64,000 nt of DNA from Chlorocebus sabaeus (Eukaryota; Chordata; Mammalia; Primates; Cercopithecidae): NCBI RefSeq assembly GCF_047675955.1, contig NC_132929.1, forward strand, positions 34,650,421-34,714,420, given 5' to 3'. Made by a program: the position numbers and the translations under genes. Of the stretch, positions 21,598-33,690 are shown piece by piece; the stretch's first letter is position 1; each line of letters opens with the position of its first letter. A model generated the notes under the pieces. It saw only the letters and a program-made list of their open reading frames with translations. It searched no databases and was not told the DNA's origin.

Positions 21598-21913
21598 TTT
21601 TTTTTTTTATTTTTTTATTTTTTTTTTTGAGACAGAGTCTGGCTCTGCCACCCAGGCTGGAGTGCAGTGGCTGGATCTCAGCTCACTGCAAGCTCCGCCT
21701 CCCGGGTTTACGCCATTCTCCTGCCTCAGCCTCCCGAGTAGCTGGGACTACAGGCACCCACCACCTCACCCGGCTAGTTTTTTGTATTTTTTTTTAGCAG
21801 AGACGGGGTTTCACTGTGTTAGCCAGGATGGTCTTGATCTCCTGACCTCGTGATCCGCCCGTCTCGGCCTCCCAAAATGCTGGGATTACAGGCTTGAGCC
21901 ACCGTGCCCGGCC
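21598..21913 (-). mobile_element. Young Alu (AluYR-like)
   Basis: ATACACCTTTT flanks both ends as a target-site duplication. The body has GTGGCTGGATCTCAG, CACCTCACCCGGCTAG and GGCTTGAGCCACCGTGCCC. It lies in CCNB2 intron 3, about 155 bases after exon 3. Confidence 0.94.

Positions 21914-21959
21914 ATACACCTTTTAAATGATGGTACTTAATTTAACATTATGACCTTGA

Positions 21960-22119
21960 AGCTGGGCATGGTGGCTTATGCCTGTAATCTCAGCACTTTG
22001 AGAGGCTGAGGCAGGAGGGTCACCTGAGGCCAGGAGTTCAAGGCTGCAAGGAGCTATAATTGTGCCACTGCACTCTAACCTGGACAACGGAACAAGACCT
22101 TGTCTCTGAAAAAAAAAAA
21960..22119 (+). mobile_element. Alu, internally deleted
   Basis: AGCTGGGCATGGTGGCTTAT runs to GAGTTCAAGGCTGCAAGGAG and to CAAGACCTTGTCTCTGAAAA. The central half is missing. 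Confidence 0.88.

Positions 22120-23149
22120 CAAAAAACTACGACCCTCAGTAATAAAGTTAATTACCTTAATAACCAAATAAACGATGGAGTGGTTGGGAAAATTCATGGA
22201 ATGAGTGAGATTTTTAGAGAGAAGCTGATAGGAAAGGGCACCTTTTTGGAGAGCAAAGTAGCAACAAAGATCAAGGTACCAAAGCGGAAATGGACCTATA
22301 AGCATGTCCTTTGGTTAAGGAGTCTGAAATACTTAACGGAGTCAGGCGGCTTGTGTGAGGAACCAGAAGATAAGACTGGGAAGAAGGTTGCAGTTGGATT
22401 TGAAGGTCTTGGGGATTTGAATTTTTATCCCATTAGGCTTGAGGAAACAGAGTTTTGGGGAGTAGAGAAATGATGAAAACAATGTAGGGAGGTAAGTTAG
22501 GAGGTATTGCACTTGTCCAAGCAAGAGCTGATGACCTCGAGCTAGCCCAGATCTTCCCTAAGCGCCTGCCCATACACTAGTATCAATACTGGGTATGAAG
22601 AAACAACATCAAATGTGTTAGGATGTCTCAGAACATCTTTCAGGGCCATCATCTTGTATTTAGGAAAGAATACTTTGGACACATGGCTTGCACGCAGGAG
22701 TGGTGTTCTTAACCACTTGGATATTAAATAAACCATTTGTGCAGTAAATGAACAAAAAGTAGGAAAGTCAGGAGAGGGCGGTAGCTTTGGTAAAGGTATC
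22801 CTGTTTGGCTTCCGATTTGTTGAGGTAACAGAGGGACATCTGCCTGGAAATGCAGTTGGAAATGTGGCAGCAACATCTGAAGGCAAGGAATGGATTTGTC
22901 AGCTTTCTCCACAGAGATGATGGTTGAAAGCATGTTGCTCTTTATGAGAACTAAAGCTTAGAACAAATAGTTGAGATGGGACTTCCTTTAAGAAGCCTTC
23001 CCTTGAAGATTTCTATAATAGTGACCTCCTGAAAGTCAAACCCAAAGGCTGGTATTCAGACCTTGATGTCTTAGCAGTTGTGTAGTGTTTTGCATTTGTA
23101 AGGGTTTGAATGTGGTTCCTCCCACATCGCAGGAGGGCGATTTGGCAGT
22120..23149. other. CCNB2 intron 3 sequence without recognised gene
   Basis: A 137-codon open frame (22060-22473) starts in the Alu and runs into diverged intron sequence. It has no domain I know and no splice context. The area may contain old dispersed elements. Confidence 0.45.

Positions 23150-23159
23150 ATATATATAT

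Positions 23160-23449
23160 TTTTCAGGGGGACAGAGTCTTGCTCTGTCGCCCAGGCTGCA
23201 GTGCAGTGGCTTAATGTCTGCTCACTGCAACCTTTGCCTCCCGGTTTCAAGCGGTTCTCCTGTCTCAGCCTCCCGAGTAGCTGGGATTACAGGTGCATGC
23301 CATCACGCCTGGCTAATTTTTTGTATTTTTTAGTAAAACGGCGTTTCACCATGTTGGCCAGGCTGGTCTCGAACTCCTGACCTCAGATGATCCACCTGCT
23401 TCCGCCTCCCAAAGTGCTGGGATTACAGGCGTGAGCCACTGCGCCTGGC
23160..23449 (-). mobile_element. Alu, complete
   Basis: GGGACAGAGTCTTGCTCTGT through GAGCCACTGCGCCTGGC. Confidence 0.92.

Positions 23450-23589
23450 GGTAATATATTTCAAATGGTTATTCTCTGTACCCCGTAGGTCTGTTTTTAA
23501 TCCAAAGAAAATGATCAGAGGGATAATCAAGTACTTTTAAATAGTGCTGTGATGAATGTCTCTTATAGAGTAGAGAAGTTCTAGTTAAA

Positions 23590-23840
23590 TCCGTTTAAGG
23601 AAATACTATGCAGCCATGAATATGATGTTTTAGTAGAATATTTAAAGGCATCAAAATGCTTGTAACATTAAGTGGAAAAATCAGATTATAACAATATATA
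23701 AACAGTGCAACCCCAGATTTCCTTTCAAAATGTACATTTGTATGCAGAATATTGAATGGTAGTTATTTTTGAGTATTATGTTGGACTTAAGATTGACTTG
23801 CATTTTCTTCCTTAAAAGTTCAGACTTTTATCATGGGTAC
23590..23840 (+). mobile_element. Old L1 (L1M-like) fragment
   Basis: AAATACTATGCAGCCATGAA and AACATTAAGTGGAAAAATCA are wording of old L1 3' ends. Confidence 0.55.

Positions 23841-24986
23841 CTATTACTGTTCAAGTTAGAGAAGAAGAAAAGAAGACTTTTTTTTTTTTTTTTTTTTTTT
23901 TAAAGCAAAGAGCTCAAATATGAAAGAAACAAAGAGAAAAATAGTTTCCTCCTGTGACTTCCATAACTTCACCCTTTTTGCGTTTCCTTTAATCCTTGGC
24001 TGACTCCTTTTTCTCTTGCTTCATGGCAAAATTGAGGCGACTGTTTGTTTGAGATAAAGCATTATGGACCTGTAGCTCAGTTCATATAAAAATCAGTTCC
24101 AGGATTGAAACATACAGCTACATGTTCTAGATTTAGAAGTTATCAGGAATTAATGAACAACAGTTATTTCCAATTCAAATACATTTCCCTCTGAGAAACA
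24201 CAGTAGTGAAGGAATCTCTAAGTCCATGATTTAGGTAGAGCCACACCTTCTGGCAGGTGAGTCCCTCTGCCTGCCTGTCTCTGGTCAGCTCTCTGGCTTT
24301 TACTTTGTCACCTGCTCTGTCTGCAGGGTTATCACTGTTCTTTAGAGCCAATCCCTGGAGGTGTGGAAATACCACTTGAGCGCACAGGTTTCTAGCAATT
24401 TTCCTGGAAAGATGATAACATAAGCCATGTGTCCATGATAGGAGATGTTCCCTGTCTTCTAACCAAATTTATACTATCCTTTCTGCAAAACTGGAGGGCA
24501 GGTTTCTCTCTTTGTGGCAGTTGACACAACTGAATCACAAAGTGAGACCTTGGAAGAGTTCCAGCCCTTTACAGGTAGTCATAGAAGCTTATTATCCTGC
24601 AGGTTTTGAAGAAAATGGTGTTTTTTGCTGATTAATGAGGCTTTGGTAAACACAGTAGTTTGAAAGGACAACGAAGGCTTTTTACTAGTCCCATGTTTGC
24701 TGGACACTGGGGAAACAAGTTGAATAAACCATTGACTCTGTCCAGAGGAGCTCCCAGTCAAGTTGGAGAACATAGGAGTAAAAGCATGGCTTTATCTGTC
24801 ACAGAGAGAGATGCACGCTTATGAGAGGTATACTGAGGAGTCATAGCTAGAACAGATTACCTGACCAGACGAGTAGGATCTTATAAAGGGTCTTACAATA
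24901 ATTAAATTATGTTGGAGTTCACAATGAATGCTTTAAGTAATTCTAAAGTAAGGGCCAGGGCAAGAATCTGTCTTAACCTAGTGACT
23841..24986. other. CCNB2 intron 3, unique stretch
   Basis: Contains a T run at 23878-23900. No exon, RNA gene or identifiable repeat otherwise. Confidence 0.5.

Positions 24987-25124
24987 TTTGTTGTTGATTG
25001 CTTGATTGATGGACGAGATCTCACTATGTTGCCCAGGTTCGACTCAAACTCCTACACACAAGCAGTCCTCCTACCTCAGGCTCCCAAAGTGCTGGGATCA
25101 CAGATGTGAGCCACCACACCCAGC
24987..25124 (-). mobile_element. Alu monomer fragment
   Basis: GACGAGATCTCACTATGTTG and CCCAAAGTGCTGGGATCACA, ending GAGCCACCACACCCAGCCCC. Only one arm is present. Confidence 0.82.

Positions 25125-25329
25125 CCCTGGTGGCTTTTGGATATGGCTAAACTCAGTTGCACTTTTGAATAGGAGCCAGAAAAACATTCTAAACTGCTGT
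25201 GATAGCACATGATAACCTCTGACTCCTTAAAGCAGACTTTTTGGTATTGACTGCCCTTCCAGGGGTGGGTGATAATGCTTATCCTTGAAAAAGCTAACCT
25301 TCAACTGAAGCTGCATATACTTATTACAA

Positions 25330-25616
25330 TGCAAATCTGATTCCAGTCACTTGCTAAACTCCTTCAGTTGTTGCACCTTACCTTTGGATAAAATCTAAAC
25401 TTCTTAGCCCAGCTCTTGTTCTGCTTTTCAGCTCATCTTCTCACACCTCACAGGCTATCCTGCTGACATCTCAAATCAATTTGCACTTCCCTGAATTGCC
25501 TTGATTTTCTTTGGTTTCCTTTTGCCTGTTCATCTTCCTTAAGGTCTTACCGTCTCTGGTACCCTGGGTACCTCTACTCATTTGTCCTAGCTCCTTGAGG
25601 TTTCCAGGTTTCCAAA
25330..25616. mobile_element. Probable L2-like fragment
   Basis: CTTCAGTTGTTGCACCTTAC, GGATAAAATCTAAACTTCTT and CTTCACTT-like wording follow the order of a common old LINE/LTR element. Family uncertain. Confidence 0.4.

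Positions 25617-25654
25617 TTCTATTCTATTCTATGCTATTCTTTTCTTTCCTTTCC

Positions 25655-25668
<14 letters not shown>
25617..25668. repeat. CT-rich simple repeat
   Basis: (TTCTA)n then (CTTTC)n, running into an Alu T tail. Confidence 0.85.

Positions 25669-25685
<17 letters not shown>

Positions 25686-25966
25686 TAGACAGAGTCACAC
25701 TCTGTCTCCTGGCTGGAGTGCAGTGGCATTATCACGGCTCACTGCAGCTTCGATCTCCTGGGCTCAGGTGATTCTCCCACTTCAGCCTCCAAGTAGCTGG
25801 GACAACAAGTGTGCGCCAACATGCCTGGCTAATTTTTGTATTTTTTGTAGAGGCTAGGTTTTGCCATGTTTCCCAAGCTGGCCTCGAACTTCTGAGCTGA
25901 AGCAATCCACCTGCTTCAGCCTTCTAAAATGCTGGGATTACAGGTGTTAGCCACCGCACTTGGCCT
25669..25966 (-). mobile_element. Alu, complete, older
   Basis: AGACAGAGTCACACTCTGTC through GCCACCGCACTTGGCC. 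Confidence 0.9.

Positions 25967-26169
25967 GGGTTCTCAAATTCTTGAATAAATGGCATGCATG
26001 CCTGCATAGCTCTTGCTCACCTGGTCCTTCCTCAGTTTAAGACCTTTGATTTAAGAGGGGAGGACATGTTTTAAACTGCTCTCTGTTGTTGTTGTTGTAT
26101 CCTCTAAGACTGGAAATTATAATCATTGAGCTTTACTGTAAATTAAAATTATTCTATCATAAAGCCCTC

Positions 26170-26415
26170 CTTTTTTTTTTTTTTTTGAGACAGAGTCTCG
26201 CTCTGTTGCCCAGGCTGGAGTGCAGTGGCACAATCTCAGCTCACTGCAACCCCTGCCTCCCGGGTTCAAGTGATTCTCCTGCCTCAGCTTCCTGAGTAGC
26301 TGGGTTTACAGGCGCGCGCCACCACAGGCCCAGCTAATTTTTGTATTTTTAGTAGAGACGGGACTTCACCATGTTGGTCAGGCTGATCTCAAACTTCTGA
26401 CCACGCCTGGCCACC
26170..26415 (-). mobile_element. Alu with internal deletion
   Basis: GAGACAGAGTCTCGCTCTGT through CAAACTTCTGACC, then directly ACGCCTGGCC. 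About 60 bases of the left arm are lost. Confidence 0.9.

Positions 26416-26519
26416 TCCTCTTTTTAAAAAATATTTTATTACCTTAATATATATTTGTATAGGTTAGCATCTTGTTAGGTTTTACTTGGAGAAGGACTTC
26501 TTTTTGAAAGCAATGATTT

Positions 26520-26820
26520 GGCCGGGTGCGGTGGCTCATGCCTGTAATCCCAGCACTTTGGGAGGCCAAGGCGGGCAGATCATGAGGTCAGGAGATCGAG
26601 ACCATCCTGGCTAACATGGTGAAAGCCCGTCTCTACTAAAAATATAAAAAATTAGCCAGGCATGGTGGCAGGGGCCTGTAGTCCCAGCTACTCTGGAAGC
26701 TGTGGCAAGAGAATGGCGTGAACCCAGGAGGCGGAACTTGCAGTGAGCTGAGATCACGCCACTGCACTCCAGCCTGGGGGACAGAGTGAGACTCCATCTC
26801 AAAATAAATAAATAAATAAA
26520..26820 (+). mobile_element. Alu, complete, young
   Basis: AAAGCAATGATTT flanks both ends as a target-site duplication. It starts GGCCGGGTGCGGTGGCTCAT and ends in an (AATA)n tail. 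Confidence 0.94.

Positions 26821-27144
26821 AATTTAAAAAGCAATGATTTATTTATATTTCATTAATAAATGCTTGTTTTAACTACTTTATACATTTTTAATTTGTGTAA
26901 TTTTTATAAATAATTACCCAGTCAGCATAGGAGAGTAAAATACTTAGTTGTATACTTGCTCAGTCTTCGCTCCCTTCTCCTATTTTATTTATAGACTGGA
27001 ATATGTTTTTCTCCCTTTTAGTTGCCAGTTTTTCAATTTAGAATAAATTAGTTGAAGAGAAGAAAACATTATACTGCAGAAGAGGCTGCTACTAAAGTAG
27101 AATGATCAGCTCCAATAATCTTTGAACCCAGGTGGTCAAGTTTC

Positions 27145-27925
27145 TTTCATTTATTGAGCACCTACTACATATCAGGGATTATATAGATGTTTGAGGTACC
27201 TTAGTGGGCAAAACCAAATAATAAACGTAAGCTTTTAGAGCTTACATTCTGGCAGAGGTAGACAGAAAATAATACACATACTATATAAACTATAGAATTT
27301 TAGAAGTTTAGGTTTTATGAGAAAAAACAGAGATGAGACATATGGGTAGGGTGGGAGGACAGGGATTGGAGACAGGTGATAATTTTGTTTTTTGTTTGTT
27401 TATTTGGTTGGTTTTGAGGTGGAATCTTGCTTCGTCCAGCCCAGGCTGGAGTGCAGTGGCATGATCTTGGCTCATTGCAACCTCTGCCTCCCAGGTTCAA
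27501 GCTATTCTCCTGCCTCAGCCTCCTGAGTAGCTGGGACTACAGGGGGGCACCATCACACCCAGCTAATTTTTGTATTTTTAAAGTAGAGACGGGGTTTTGC
27601 CATGTTGACCAGGCTGGTCTTGAACTCCTGGGCTCAAGCCATCCACCTGCCTTGGCATGAGCCACTGTGCCTGGCCAGATAATTTTAAATAGGAGTCAGG
27701 ATAGACCCCATTGAGAATGTAACATTTAAGCAAAACTTGAAGAAAGTAAGGGAATTACCCATATGGACATAGGGGCAAGAGCATTCTGGGTAAGAAGAAC
27801 CTGGTTTGAGTGAAGCAGTCAGGGGAGAGAAGCAGGAGATGGGTCAGCGAGGGAAGTGGGGAGGGCCAGATTATATAAGGTCTATAGGCCATTGAGAGGA
27901 CTTAAATTTTCAGTTTGAGTGAAAT
27145..27925 (-). mobile_element. L2 element fragment, split by an Alu
   Basis: CATTTATTGAGCACCTACTA and AGAGCTTACATTCTGGCAGA match the reversed L2 3' region. After the Alu, TGTAACATTTAAGCAAAACT and AGGCCATTGAGAGGACTTAA continue the same dispersed element. 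Confidence 0.7.
27390..27676 (-). mobile_element. Alu, complete
   Basis: GATAATTTT flanks it. The body ends GCATGAGCCACTGTGCCTGG CC with a small deletion before it. Confidence 0.92.

Positions 27926-28118
27926 TAGTTTTAAACAGATAAGTGTCTCTTGAAGAACTTCACATACGATATCTTGAATTATTCACCTCTTGGTATGAAA
28001 TTTGTTTTGTCTTCAACATATTTCAAATGTGCTTATGATATTGATATTTAAGCCAGTTGGCTCTGCATGTATTTGTGGTTAAGGCTTCTCCTACATGTGC
28101 CTTAATTTGTTGGTGTAG

Positions 28119-28289
28119 GGTCCTTCTCCCACACCTGAGGATGTCTCCATGAAGGAAGAGAATCTCTGCCAAGCTTTTTCTGATGCCTTGCTCTGCAAAA
28201 TCGAGGACATTGATAATGAAGATTGGGAGAACCCTCAGCTCTGCAGTGACTACGTTAAGGATATCTATCAGTATCTCAGGCAGCTGGAG
28119..28289 (+). CDS. CCNB2: CCNB2 exon 4
   Basis: The acceptor TTGGTGTAG ends at 28118 and the donor GTGGGT starts at 28290. 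The 57 codons (residues 90-146) start GPSPTPEDVSMKEENLCQAF and end QLCSDYVKDIYQYLRQLE. The last part is the N-terminal helix that packs before the first cyclin box. Confidence 0.96.

Positions 28290-28392
28290 GTGGGTGGGTC
28301 TTTGTGTTTTGGTTGTATAAGCAATGTGGAATTTATCACACAGCTGGGAAGGAAACAAGGTCAGCTTTTTAAACTTTTGATTCTACCCACAG

Positions 28393-28551
28393 GTTTTGCA
28401 GTCCATAAACCCACATTTCTTAGATGGAAGAGATATAAATGGACGCATGCGTGCCATCCTGGTGGACTGGCTGGTGCAGGTCCACTCCAAGTTTAGGCTT
28501 CTGCAGGAGACTCTGTACATGTGTGTTGCCATTATGGATCGATTTTTACAG
28393..28551 (+). CDS. CCNB2: CCNB2 exon 5 (cyclin box 1 with MRAIL)
   Basis: The acceptor TCTACCCACAG ends at 28392 and the donor GTAGGT starts at 28552. The 53 codons (residues 147-199) include MRAILVDW at 165-172, the conserved helix that contacts CDK1 and substrate RxL motifs. 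It ends CVAIMDRFLQ; I recall CVGIMDRFLQ in human. Confidence 0.97.

Positions 28552-29410
28552 GTAGGTGTGGCTTCAGGGACTTCACGCCAGTGGCTCATTGAACATTGCA
28601 TTTATGCTTGGGAGATAGAAAACTAAAGTGGGTACTTCTGAAAAAAAGACCAAAAATCAAATTGTGAGAAGCCAAAGAACTTTAGGGACTAAAAAGGGAA
28701 GTAATCCAAATGTGTCAAGCCTTTGATGATGCTGACCAATATTGGGCATTTCTGTAAGACCAGTCAGCTAAAAAGCACTTGGGGGAAATATTGCATTGCC
28801 ACAATCCTTCATCAGAGGAATATACCATCAGTTGGGCTGGAAGTCCATCTGAAGCCTGTAGTGCCTTTGGATGCTGGTTTTCTGGGCCTGCTTGCACAAT
28901 TTCCATAGTTTGGTGCTCTTTGGTGTTAAGTTTTAAGTTTCCTCATCTGAAAAATGATGAGTTTGGCTAGGGAACCTCCACATTTCCAGCCAACTATGGC
29001 ATTGAATCACTGTAGAAGAAGAAGGTGGAAGAAGAAGGTGTTTTTCTTAAAGGAGCAGGGGTGTGTGTGGAGTGGACTGAGAATGTAGTGTAATAAAGAG
29101 TAATATAAGAAAATGAGAGGCAAAAATAATCTTCAGCATATTTATCAGTGAGTAATGCACAGCCCCTACCCTGTTAGAAGAGAAAGCAGATATAAATCGC
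29201 CAGTGTGTTATCTACCAAACAATAGCCCTGCAGATAAGGATTTATTTATTTAAAGTCAACATTCAGGATAGGGGTTTAGGTCAGGCACAAATTCTGTCCA
29301 AACAATGTAATAAAAATTACTTTACAATAATGGCCCTGAGATACTACAAAATCCCAGGTAGTATGCATTCCTCTTTGGGCAGGAAAGCACAACAATATTT
29401 TAGGTAGGTT
28552..29410. other. CCNB2 intron 5, first part
   Basis: No exon visible. A MIR-like scrap (TTTCCTCATCTGAAAAATGA) lies at about 28925-28975. Confidence 0.5.

Positions 29411-29716
29411 TCTTTATTTTTTATTTTTTTGAGGCAGGGTTTTATTCTGTCGTTGCCCACGCTGGAGTGCAGTGACACAATCTGGGCTCACTGTAGCCTC
29501 AACTTCCTGGGCTCAATCAATCCTTCTGCCTCAGCTTCCTAAGAAGCTGTGATTATAGGCGTATGCTACCACACCCAGCTAAGTTTTTGATTTTTTATAG
29601 AGATGGGGTTTTGCCATGTTGCCCAGGCTGGTCTCAAACTCCTTAGCTCAAGTGATCCGCCCACCTCGGCCTCCCAAAGTGTTGGGATTATAGGCATGAG
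29701 CCACTGTGTCCAGCCA
29411..29716 (-). mobile_element. Alu, complete
   Basis: GAGGCAGGGTTTTATTCTGT through GAGCCACTGTGTCCAGCC. Confidence 0.92.

Positions 29717-30029
29717 TGGTAGATTTTTAATAATGAGAGTTGAAGCAAGAAAAGCACAGAGTCCCAGTTTGGGAGGGGGAAAAAAAAAGCAATTAAGGGA
29801 AACACTTTTACCTAGCCTGAGAGTCTCCCTGACTCCAAAGCATTAGTGAAAGATTTTCTAAGCTGAATAATGGGTGTGCTTTTGGTAAGGATTAAGGAAA
29901 TTAGCCATCCATTAAATTCTCACTTTTTTTCTTTGGCCTCATCTCTATTCCGACCATGCTTAGTGTGTCCGGTCAGGGCTGCCACAGATACTCAAGTCAG
30001 CATGAAGTTGTGGGAAGAGTGACTAGGAG

Positions 30030-30228
30030 CTTGGTATTCAGGCTTGGATTCTTCCCTTCTTGGCAACTGAATGATCTTGGCATGGTGTCTGAATCTGTTC
30101 TCAGGACATCTATTTGTAATTGAGGAATAAAATATGTCCTTCCTAGGATTTTTATGAGGATTAGATGAGACAGTATGTTAGAATCTTAGCACTGTGCCTA
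30201 GCACACAGTACTTAATTACAGATAGCTG
30030..30228 (+). mobile_element. MIR
   Basis: TTGGCAACTGAATGATCTTG, TGAGGATTAGATGAGACAGT and AGCACTGTGCCTAGCACACA follow the MIR consensus order. Confidence 0.75.

Positions 30229-30390
30229 TCATGATCAGTGGTGGAACAGTCAGGTCTCCTGTGCCCTTATGAGGGCCATGAGCAAAGACAATGTGCACGT
30301 TTCCAGGACTGGGTTCCCTTTCCTCTTCTCCCACCCAAAGCTTCGCTCTTCTTGTTAGGTGTGACTTTTGATACATTAATTTTCCATTAG

Positions 30391-30627
30391 GTTCAGCCAG
30401 TTTCCCGGAAGAAGCTTCAATTAGTTGGGATTACTGCTCTGCTCTTGGCTTCCAAGTATGAGGAGATGTTTTCTCCAAATATTGAAGACTTTGTTTACAT
30501 CACAGACAACGCTTATACCAGTTCCCAAATCCGAGAAATGGAAACTCTAATTTTGAAAGAATTGAAATTTGAGTTGGGTCGACCATTGCCACTACACTTC
30601 TTAAGGCGAGCATCAAAAGCCGGGGAA
30391..30627 (+). 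CDS. CCNB2: CCNB2 exon 6 (end of cyclin box 1, start of box 2)
   Basis: The acceptor TTTTCCATTAG ends at 30390 and the donor GTAAGT starts at 30628. This is the largest exon, with 79 codons (residues 200-278). It holds LLLASKYEEMFSPNIEDFVY, the most conserved stretch of cyclin box 1, and later LKFELGRPLPLHFLRRASK, the linker into box 2. Confidence 0.97.

Positions 30628-30930
30628 GTAAGTGCCTCCAACTCTGTAAGAGGCTGTTTTTGCTTGGTGTCTCATCCTAGAAACCTTCATCTAATTAAAG
30701 GAAAGCTTATTAATTTATAGGATGCATCCTTTAGATAAGTCTTAATGCTTACCTCATCAGTTCTTAAGAGAAAGGCCTCATGATCTATGTTTACAACATA
30801 GTGTGGGATAGAGTAATTCTTCAGAAGGATAAGTGAGTTAAGTGAATTGGAGTTCCTAGGCTTCATGCAGACTTTTGCAAGATAGTAATTACAGTTGTGA
30901 TTCTTACTGTCCGTTGCTGTTGTTTCTTAG

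Positions 30931-31071
30931 GTTGATGTTGAACAGCACACTTTAGCCAAATATTTGATGGAGCTGACTCTCATCGACTATGATATGGTGC
31001 ATTATCATCCTTCTAAAGTAGCAGCAGCTGCTTCCTGTTTGTCTCAGAAGCTTCTAGGACAAGGAAAATGG
30931..31071 (+). CDS. CCNB2: CCNB2 exon 7 (cyclin box 2)
   Basis: The acceptor TGTTTCTTAG ends at 30930 and the donor GTGAGT starts at 31072. The 47 codons (residues 279-325) begin VDVEQHTLAKYLMELTLIDY and end SQKLLGQGKW. They form the first helices of cyclin box 2. I recall SQKVLGQ in human. Confidence 0.96.

Positions 31072-31167
31072 GTGAGTGGTGGATTTAAGAAGAAATTAAT
31101 TAGGCTATATTTTAGTCCCTCATAATATGAAAGGCCTTAGCATTTTTACAACACTGTCATTGAAGCA

Positions 31168-31465
31168 ATTGGTTTTGTTTTGTTGTTGACACAGGGTCTC
31201 ACTCTGTCGTGTGGGCTGGAGTGTGGTGGTGCCATCACAGCCCACTGCAGCCTTGACCTCCCAGGCTCAAGTGATCCTCCTACCACAGCCTCCCGAGTAA
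31301 CAGGGACTACAGGCATGCACCATGCCTCGCTAATTTTTGTAATTTTTTTGTAGAGACAGGGTTTTGTCATGCTGCCTAGGGTAGCCTTGAACTCGGCTCA
31401 AACAGTCTACCCACCTTAGCCTCCCAAAGTGCTAGGATTTCAGGTATGAGCCACTGTGCCTAGCC
31168..31465 (-). mobile_element. Alu, complete, older
   Basis: TGAAGCAA(T/C)TG flanks it. The body runs GACACAGGGTCTCACTCTGT to GAGCCACTGTGCCTAGCC. Confidence 0.92.

Positions 31466-31511
31466 TGAAGCAACTGTTTAAAGTTCAAAGGCCTAAAGGA
31501 AAGCTGCTTGG

Positions 31512-31645
31512 AGAGGGGCGTAGGGGCTTGTGCTTATAGTTCTAGCTACTTGGGAGGCTGAAGGAGGAGGATCATTTGAACTCAGGCTCAGTTCAAGTCT
31601 AGCCTGGGGAACATGGAGAGACCCCTGTCTCTTGGGAAAGAAAGC
31512..31645 (+). mobile_element. Alu fragment, right arm-like
   Basis: CTTATAGTTCTAGCTACTTG through GAGACCCCTGTCTCTTGGGA, much diverged. 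Confidence 0.75.

Positions 31646-31659
31646 AAGCAAGCTACTTG

Positions 31660-32096
31660 GAACAGTTCAAATAGAAGTGAGTTGACTATATATACCAGGG
31701 TGCATGTATGCATTATAGAGTTGTACAGAATGAGGAAGGCCACTAAGAACTGATATGTATAATTTCTTAGATATTATGTTAAGTGAAAAAGTTGTCAAGC
31801 ACACAAGACAAAGGAAGGCCAAGGCCTGACTGATTTAGCCAGTAAGAATAGAATGAGCCACTTGTAGATTCAGAAGAGTAGCCAAGGTTGGCAGCTCCCT
31901 GGGTCTTTGTTTCACATGGCCAAAAGGATAATGTGGAAACAAATGGAGCTGGATGGCTGCAGTGCAAGCGACAGGTACACTGCTGTGGAGAAGCCAGTTG
32001 TAGACCACTGCTAAGCAGTCTTCTAGTCTGCAGGTATACCCTGAAAGCAGCACAGCAGAAAACTTCATCAGAACCTAGGGGATAAGAAGCTGTCTT
31660..32096. other. CCNB2 intron 7, diverged sequence
   Basis: ATTATGTTAAGTGAAAAAGT suggests an old L1 fragment near 31760-31800. No exon is seen. 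Confidence 0.4.

Positions 32097-32395
32097 GGCC
32101 GGGTGTCATGCCTGTAATCGCAGCACTTTGGGAGGCCAAGGTGGGCAGATCATCTGAGGTCAGGAGTTTGAGACCAGCCTGGCCAACATGGCAAAACCCC
32201 CGTCTCTACTAAAAATACAAAAATTAGCCAGGCATGGTGGCAGGTGCCTGTAATCCAAGCTACTCGGGAGGCCTAGGCATAAGAATCACTTGAACCCAGG
32301 AGACAAAAGTTGCATTCAGCCGAGATCGTGCCAGTGCACTCTAGCCTGGGGGATAGGGCGAGACTCTGTCTCCAAAAAAAAAAAAAAAAAAAAGA
32097..32395 (+). mobile_element. Alu, complete
   Basis: AGAAGCTGTCT before and AGAAACTGTCT after form a target-site duplication. It starts GGCCGGGTGTCATGCCTGTA. Confidence 0.93.

Positions 32396-32594
32396 AGAAA
32401 CTGTCTGGTGACAGCCTCCCAGAGGAGATAGGGAGGTGAATGGGAGATGGCTGGGCCACAGCTCTGCCCACACCTGCCATCCCCTCCTTTTTCCAGGAGG
32501 ATCACAAAGCATTTTGCCAGGACCAATCAGCTGTGGTTCAGGCCTTGGCCTGTCCTATATGGATATAGGCAAGGTCACCAGGGCAACATGGTGG

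Positions 32595-32870
32595 AGCTGT
32601 TCACCTAAACAATGTATATTGTAGTTTACATTTTATGCAAGAAAGTGTGTGTGTCTGTATGTATATATATTTATATATTTGTTTAATTTTTTGGTACAGG
32701 AGGAATAAACCAGAAAGAATGAAAGTGGATACTATGGGGTTCTGTGGAACAGGGTGGAGGTTGAGGATGAGAGGGCTTCTGATTGTAACCTTTTATTGAC
32801 TTTTTCGATTTTTGAACAATGTAAATATTTTATGCAAACTTTAAATTGTAATTAAGTGGAAATAAACAAT
32595..32870 (+). mobile_element. Old LINE 3'-end-like fragment
   Basis: GAACAATGTAAATATTTTATGC after a T-rich stretch resembles old L1/L2 3' ends. Uncertain. Confidence 0.35.

Positions 32871-32925
32871 GTAACCACATGTGAAACTGGTAACAGAACA
32901 CAGAGGAAAGAATTAATTTAAGTAC

Positions 32926-33170
32926 TTGTTGCTTGAGCCCAGGAGTTCGAGCCCAACCTGGGTAGCATAGCAAGACCCCCATCTCTACAAAAAATTTAAA
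33001 AATTAGCTGAGTATGGTGGTGCACACCTGTAGTCCTAGTTACTCAGGAGGCTGAGGCAGGAGGATTGCTTGAGCCCGGGAGTTCAAGGCTGAAGTAGCTA
33101 TGATCATGCCACTGCACTCCAACCTGGGCAACAGAGCAAAACCCTGTCTCAAAAAAAGAAAAAAAAAAAA
32926..33170 (+). mobile_element. Alu, 5'-truncated
   Basis: TGCTTGAGCCCAGGAGTTCG through AAAACCCTGTCTCAAAAAAA. Confidence 0.9.

Positions 33171-33401
33171 ATCTATAACCTGAACACAGCATTCTGACTG
33201 AGCATCCTTAGTGGGATTTAAAGTATGACAAAACAAAGGACTAAAGTGGTAACATCAAGTTTACTTAGTAGGTTCATTGTTAATCTGTTGTTAAAATTCT
33301 GGAAGTATTTTATGTGTATTGTAGGATAAAACAAATTTATTCATGTTATTAAGGACTAAAATTTTCACTATAGGAAGAGTTTTTTTTATTATTAATTAGT
33401 T

Positions 33402-33690
33402 AATTTTTTATACAGGGTCTTGCTTTGTCATCCAGGCTGGAGTATAGTGCTGCTACTAAAGCTCACTGCAGCCTCAATTGCCTGGGCTCAAGTGATCCTC
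33501 CCACTTCAGCCTCCTGAGTAGCTGGGACCCAGCCACACGCCATCATGCCTGGCTAATTTTAAAGTTTTTTCTAGAGATTGGCTCTCCTTATGTTGCCCAG
33601 GCTGGTCTCGAACTCTTGGGCTCAAGTGATCTTCTCACCTTGGCCTCCCAAAGTGCTGGGATTATAGACGTGAGTCACTGTGCCTGGCCT
33402..33690 (-). mobile_element. Alu, complete, older
   Basis: TACAGGGTCTTGCTTTGTCA through GAGTCACTGTGCCTGGCC. Confidence 0.9.

Noticed and set aside
22060..22473. 137-codon open frame in CCNB2 intron 3
   Set aside because: It begins in an Alu tail and continues into intron sequence without a recognisable domain or promoter.
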